This document shows positions 61,040 through 64,000 of a stretch of DNA of 64,000 bases, piece by piece; position 1 is the stretch's first letter, and the number at the start of each line of letters is the position of its first letter. The notes beneath the pieces are model-generated. The model searched no databases, was not told where the DNA came from, and worked only from the letters and a program-made list of their open reading frames with translations. Position numbers and translations under genes: made by a program. Source of the DNA: Argentina anserina (taxonomy: Eukaryota > Streptophyta > Magnoliopsida > Rosales > Rosaceae); contig NC_065874.1 in assembly GCF_933775445.1 (NCBI RefSeq), positions 8,265,001-8,329,000 of the forward strand, given 5' to 3'.

Positions 61040-62952
61040 GTGATGGCTTGTAAAGGGGTACGACCCCGATATGCCAACAATTTGTATAATAAATTACTAG
61101 CATATCTACACGCGCGATGCACCTGTTAAAGAAGGGTCGCTTTAGCGCGTGGGTATACTATACATTGCAGATACCTAACAAGCTAACAATTCTACCATTA
61201 CACATGCAAAATTATAAAATGATATATGTCTTTCATGATCAAACATAAAAAAGAGGTTATTTGCTTCTCAATATTCATGGAATACCATCTTTGAAGAGGG
61301 CTACCCCGTTACCCATAAACCACAGTACATATTTAACTATGGCTCACGAACTGATGTTTGTCTTTGAATTATAGTTCAAGTTGAACATGAAGTATATAGG
61401 AATCCAAATGTTAACAGAAATCATACATTAGCGAAATAACAACATAAAAGTTAATAGAGGAGTTGAAACTACTGGAGAAGTGAAATCAAAGGGACAGTTC
61501 AGAAACCCAACAATCCATAACTCTATCAAATCATTCCCTTGATCATCACCTATACATTGGAAAAGAATTCCAAAGATCAGAACCTAACAGAAGGCAGAAA
61601 AATCATAAATTCTAAAGCCTGCTCTGTGGCTATCGAAGAATCATTTTAATGTTTAGTTTTTTGCTTTCGTATTGTAGAATGTAGATCCACTCTGCTTTAC
61701 TGCTTTTGAAATTTATTTAAAAGATCAATTTTCATCTTTTATATATGCATGACCTAGCCTGTTTGTTATGAGAAAATTCTCTAAATTCTTCAGATTTGTG
61801 ATTAGAAATCGGTTTTAGGAGAATGAACTTGATGTCTTTTGGTAGACAGCTTAGATGGTTGATGCGCTTTAGTGTTATGAAATATACTTTAGCTTCTCCA
61901 AACAGTGTCGTAGAAGTAGAAAAAATAATTGTTTTCCTTATTATAATAATTCTTTCTTGTTTAATTTATTTTCTTGATTTGATTCATCTTCTGGCTATGA
62001 TTTTCATCCAACATCAGTTATTATTATGTAACGGAGTATCTGTTTGTATAAAGTTTCTCCAAAGATTTTTATTTCTTTTGTATTTTATCTCAATTGCGCT
62101 TCTCCCATTCTTCCTTCATATCATTGACTAATCGAGGAATATATTGACAGGTGATTGAACTTATTAATTATGGGATTTTGTAGGTTTCCCGGAAAATGCT
62201 GACTTCAAGATCTAGTTGTGGTGTGGACCTGATGAAATGGATGCACTGTTAGTGATTTTCAGATTTCTCAAGACTTTGGTTTTAGGAGCTATGAGATTAT
62301 ATATCTATGTTTAATGGCTATTACTCAATGACATTTTCATTTTCATTTTGTTTCAGACGTTTGGTTGACAATGGTACGTCATAAGGTTGTTATATTTATC
62401 TTGTTTGATTTACTTTGTTGGACGCCTAGCTTATACCGTCGGGAGAGAGTGTAGATTGGTGAATTATGTGTTGGTGCAACTAGAATTTATACATTTGAAG
62501 TTGTTGAATTTATTATCATTCTGGAACCCTCTTTTAAACTAGGCTATTATTTTATAGTCGCTATATGATTGATCAATGTGTTTGATCCATATTGTTATTT
62601 TTTTGTTTCTGAAGGGTGATCTATTTTACTCTTTCTGAAAGGATCCATTTTATCTTGCTACTGTGTTTGGCAATGTTGACACGCCTCAGTCTGTAGACAT
62701 GAGAGAGTAGGAAGCACGAAAATACAATGCAGCGACCAATCTGGTTGCTATGTCTATCGAAGTTCTAAACGCCTCATTCTGATCTGATTACCATAGCAAA
62801 ATGAATCTGACAGTCAAGTACACTACCATTTTCTTTTGGTGGTGAATTCATTAATCGATTTTGATAGTATGCCATGTATATTTCCGAAAATGAATTGTTG
62901 TAGAATTGTAGGACTCGGTCACCAACTCACCATGTACGAAGATCTCCACTAA
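61040..62952. other. intergenic region, no gene supported
   Basis: AT-rich. The frame at 61823-62131 is hydrophobic low-complexity sequence with no domain. Short segments near 62185-62250 and 62640-62770 look somewhat protein-like but match no family I recognise and have no clear exon context. Confidence 0.35.
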
Positions 62953-62993
62953 GCATCCATGGCCGAATGGTAATAAGGTTCAATCCCTACAAC
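62953..62993 (+). pseudogene. possible plastid trnI-CAU fragment
   Basis: GCATCCATGGCCGAATGGT resembles the start of plastid tRNA-Ile(CAU) (acceptor and D arm), and AGGTTCAATCCCTAC resembles its T arm; the anticodon arm is missing between them. It would be a deleted nuclear copy of plastid DNA. Short, so chance similarity is possible. Confidence 0.3.
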
Positions 62994-63416
62994 CATTGTT
63001 ACTCGTGAAATTTACCATGCTACATTGCCAATTCCGCTAAGAAACTTCTCCGACTAAAGCTTATGTTCTCGTAGCTTCTCACTCTCAAGAAACCGTACAA
63101 CTCTAACTGTAACAGAAGAAAAGACAGCACAGTTCTGACTCAAGTGAAAACAAGGGGCCCATGATTGCGTTGCTGACATAACAGGCTCTCATACTAACTT
63201 CCTCAATCTCAAAACCATCGTCCATCTTGAACCTCTCCTCGACGATAAGAGAAATCGTCCACAAAACCAACACCCCCCCAATCACTCCCCATTGTTCTTC
63301 TCGTCCCTCACATCCACACAACACAAACCCATTAACCTCTTCATTTCATTTCACTCCTCCACTAGTAGTCAACTCTGATCACTCACTCATCTTACTTCTT
63401 CAAACTAATACCAACA
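62994..63416 (+). promoter_or_regulatory. upstream region of chloroplast PGK
   Basis: Pyrimidine-rich leader before the PGK ATG with a GATAAG word (63244-63249), the I-box core common in light-regulated plant promoters. Location about 170 bp before the ATG fits, but the match is only 6 bp. Confidence 0.3.
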
Positions 63417-63839
63417 ATGGCCTCTGCCTCCGCACCCACCACTCTCTCTCTCCTCAAATCCACCGCCGCTGCCCGCGCCCGCTCCTCCCCTTCCTCATCA
63501 TCCACCCATGTCTCGCTCCCCTCCTCCCTCAAACCCACCACCCGCCGCCTCGGTTTCGCCGCAGCCGACCCACTCTTCGCTCTCCAGGTCGCCGCCAAAG
63601 TCAGGTCCTTTGGCTCATCCGGCAGGCCCGTCAGGGGAGTCGTGGCCATGGCCAAGAAGAGCGTTGGTGACTTGTCAGAGGCTGATTTGAAGGGCAAGAA
63701 GGTGTTTGTGAGGGCTGACTTGAATGTGCCTTTGGATGATAGCCAGAACATTACTGATGATACTAGAATCAGGGCTGCTATTCCTACTATTAAGTATCTG
63801 ATGGACAAGGGGGCTAAAGTCATTCTCTCTAGTCATTTG
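63417..63839 (+). CDS. PGK1: phosphoglycerate kinase, chloroplastic (first exon, partial)
   Basis: First exon only; the gene continues past the window. It starts with a Ser/Ala/Thr-rich plastid transit peptide of about 75 residues, then [18 protein letters not shown] and the PGK signature [11 protein letters not shown] followed by [28 protein letters not shown]. The enzyme phosphorylates 3-phosphoglycerate with ATP in the Calvin cycle in the stroma. The exon ends at a good donor (GTATGTG). The 161 bases after it are intron; the next conserved stretch (GRPKG) is not inside the window. The presence of a transit peptide distinguishes it from cytosolic PGK. Confidence 0.93.
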
Positions 63840-64000
63840 GTATGTGGGTTCTCTCTGTTTTTGATCAATTTGTAAGCTTTGATTGTTTTGTTTAATGAAT
63901 GTGGATTGTCAAGTACTTGTCTTTTGCTTTCTGATTGGTTTATAATGCAGCGGAATGTCTATGATTTCAGTATGTTATCTGTAGTTTGGAAAGTTGTGAG

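Noticed and set aside
61823..62131. 102-codon hydrophobic frame as a membrane protein gene
   Set aside because: Low-complexity T-rich DNA naturally reads as Phe/Ile/Leu; no homology or gene context.

Overview
This window is nuclear DNA from a flowering plant. Genes are split by many GT-AG introns, several proteins are of plant-only types (FTSH12, SPIKE1, chloroplast PGK), and intergenic DNA is AT-rich with plant LTR retrotransposons. The gene families, and a SKP1-like protein with a tail resembling SSK1 of S-RNase self-incompatibility, suggest a eudicot and perhaps Rosaceae. That placement is inference. Exon boundaries were read by eye from splice signals and reading frame.

Layout. 1-650: LINE relic (-). 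1352-1882: intronless SKP1-like gene (-). 2855-5031: DEAD-box helicase RH36 (-), head to head across 209 bp with 5241-7898, peroxisomal 2,4-dienoyl-CoA reductase SDRB (+). 8807-16271: FTSH12 (-, 19 exons). 16.3-22.8 kb: gene-poor and repeat-rich, with a possible retroelement relic, an (AT)n tract and two copies of a small terminal-inverted-repeat element. 22839-36731: the DOCK-family Rho GEF SPIKE1 (+, 30 exons, one intron of GC-AG type). 37-53 kb: an array of BMT5-like (DUF2431) genes and relics, into which a degenerate kinase block is set: a MAPKKK-like gene and an SD-type receptor-kinase fragment, the latter split by a 4.9-kb copia element with a 5-bp target duplication. 53669-56725: VIR3-like chloroplast metalloprotease (-). 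57106-61034: a non-coding LTR-type element with two long direct repeats and a CGGGA target duplication. 63417 to the edge: first exon of chloroplast phosphoglycerate kinase (+).

How the genes relate. Most are unlinked housekeeping functions: ubiquitin ligation, pre-rRNA processing, peroxisomal beta-oxidation, ROP GTPase activation and the Calvin cycle. FTSH12 and VIR3 are both predicted HEAGH-type plastid metalloproteins, but nothing shows they are coordinated by position. The dynamic part is 37-61 kb: tandem duplication, decay and insertion have produced two intact DUF2431 paralogs among three broken ones and two damaged kinase genes.

No CRISPR array, operon or complete tRNA/rRNA gene is present. 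The most unusual things are the SSK1-like tail, the compact RH36/SDRB divergent promoter, the GC-AG intron of SPK1, the kinase-copia insertion, and the hairpin and minisatellite content of the 57-61 kb element.
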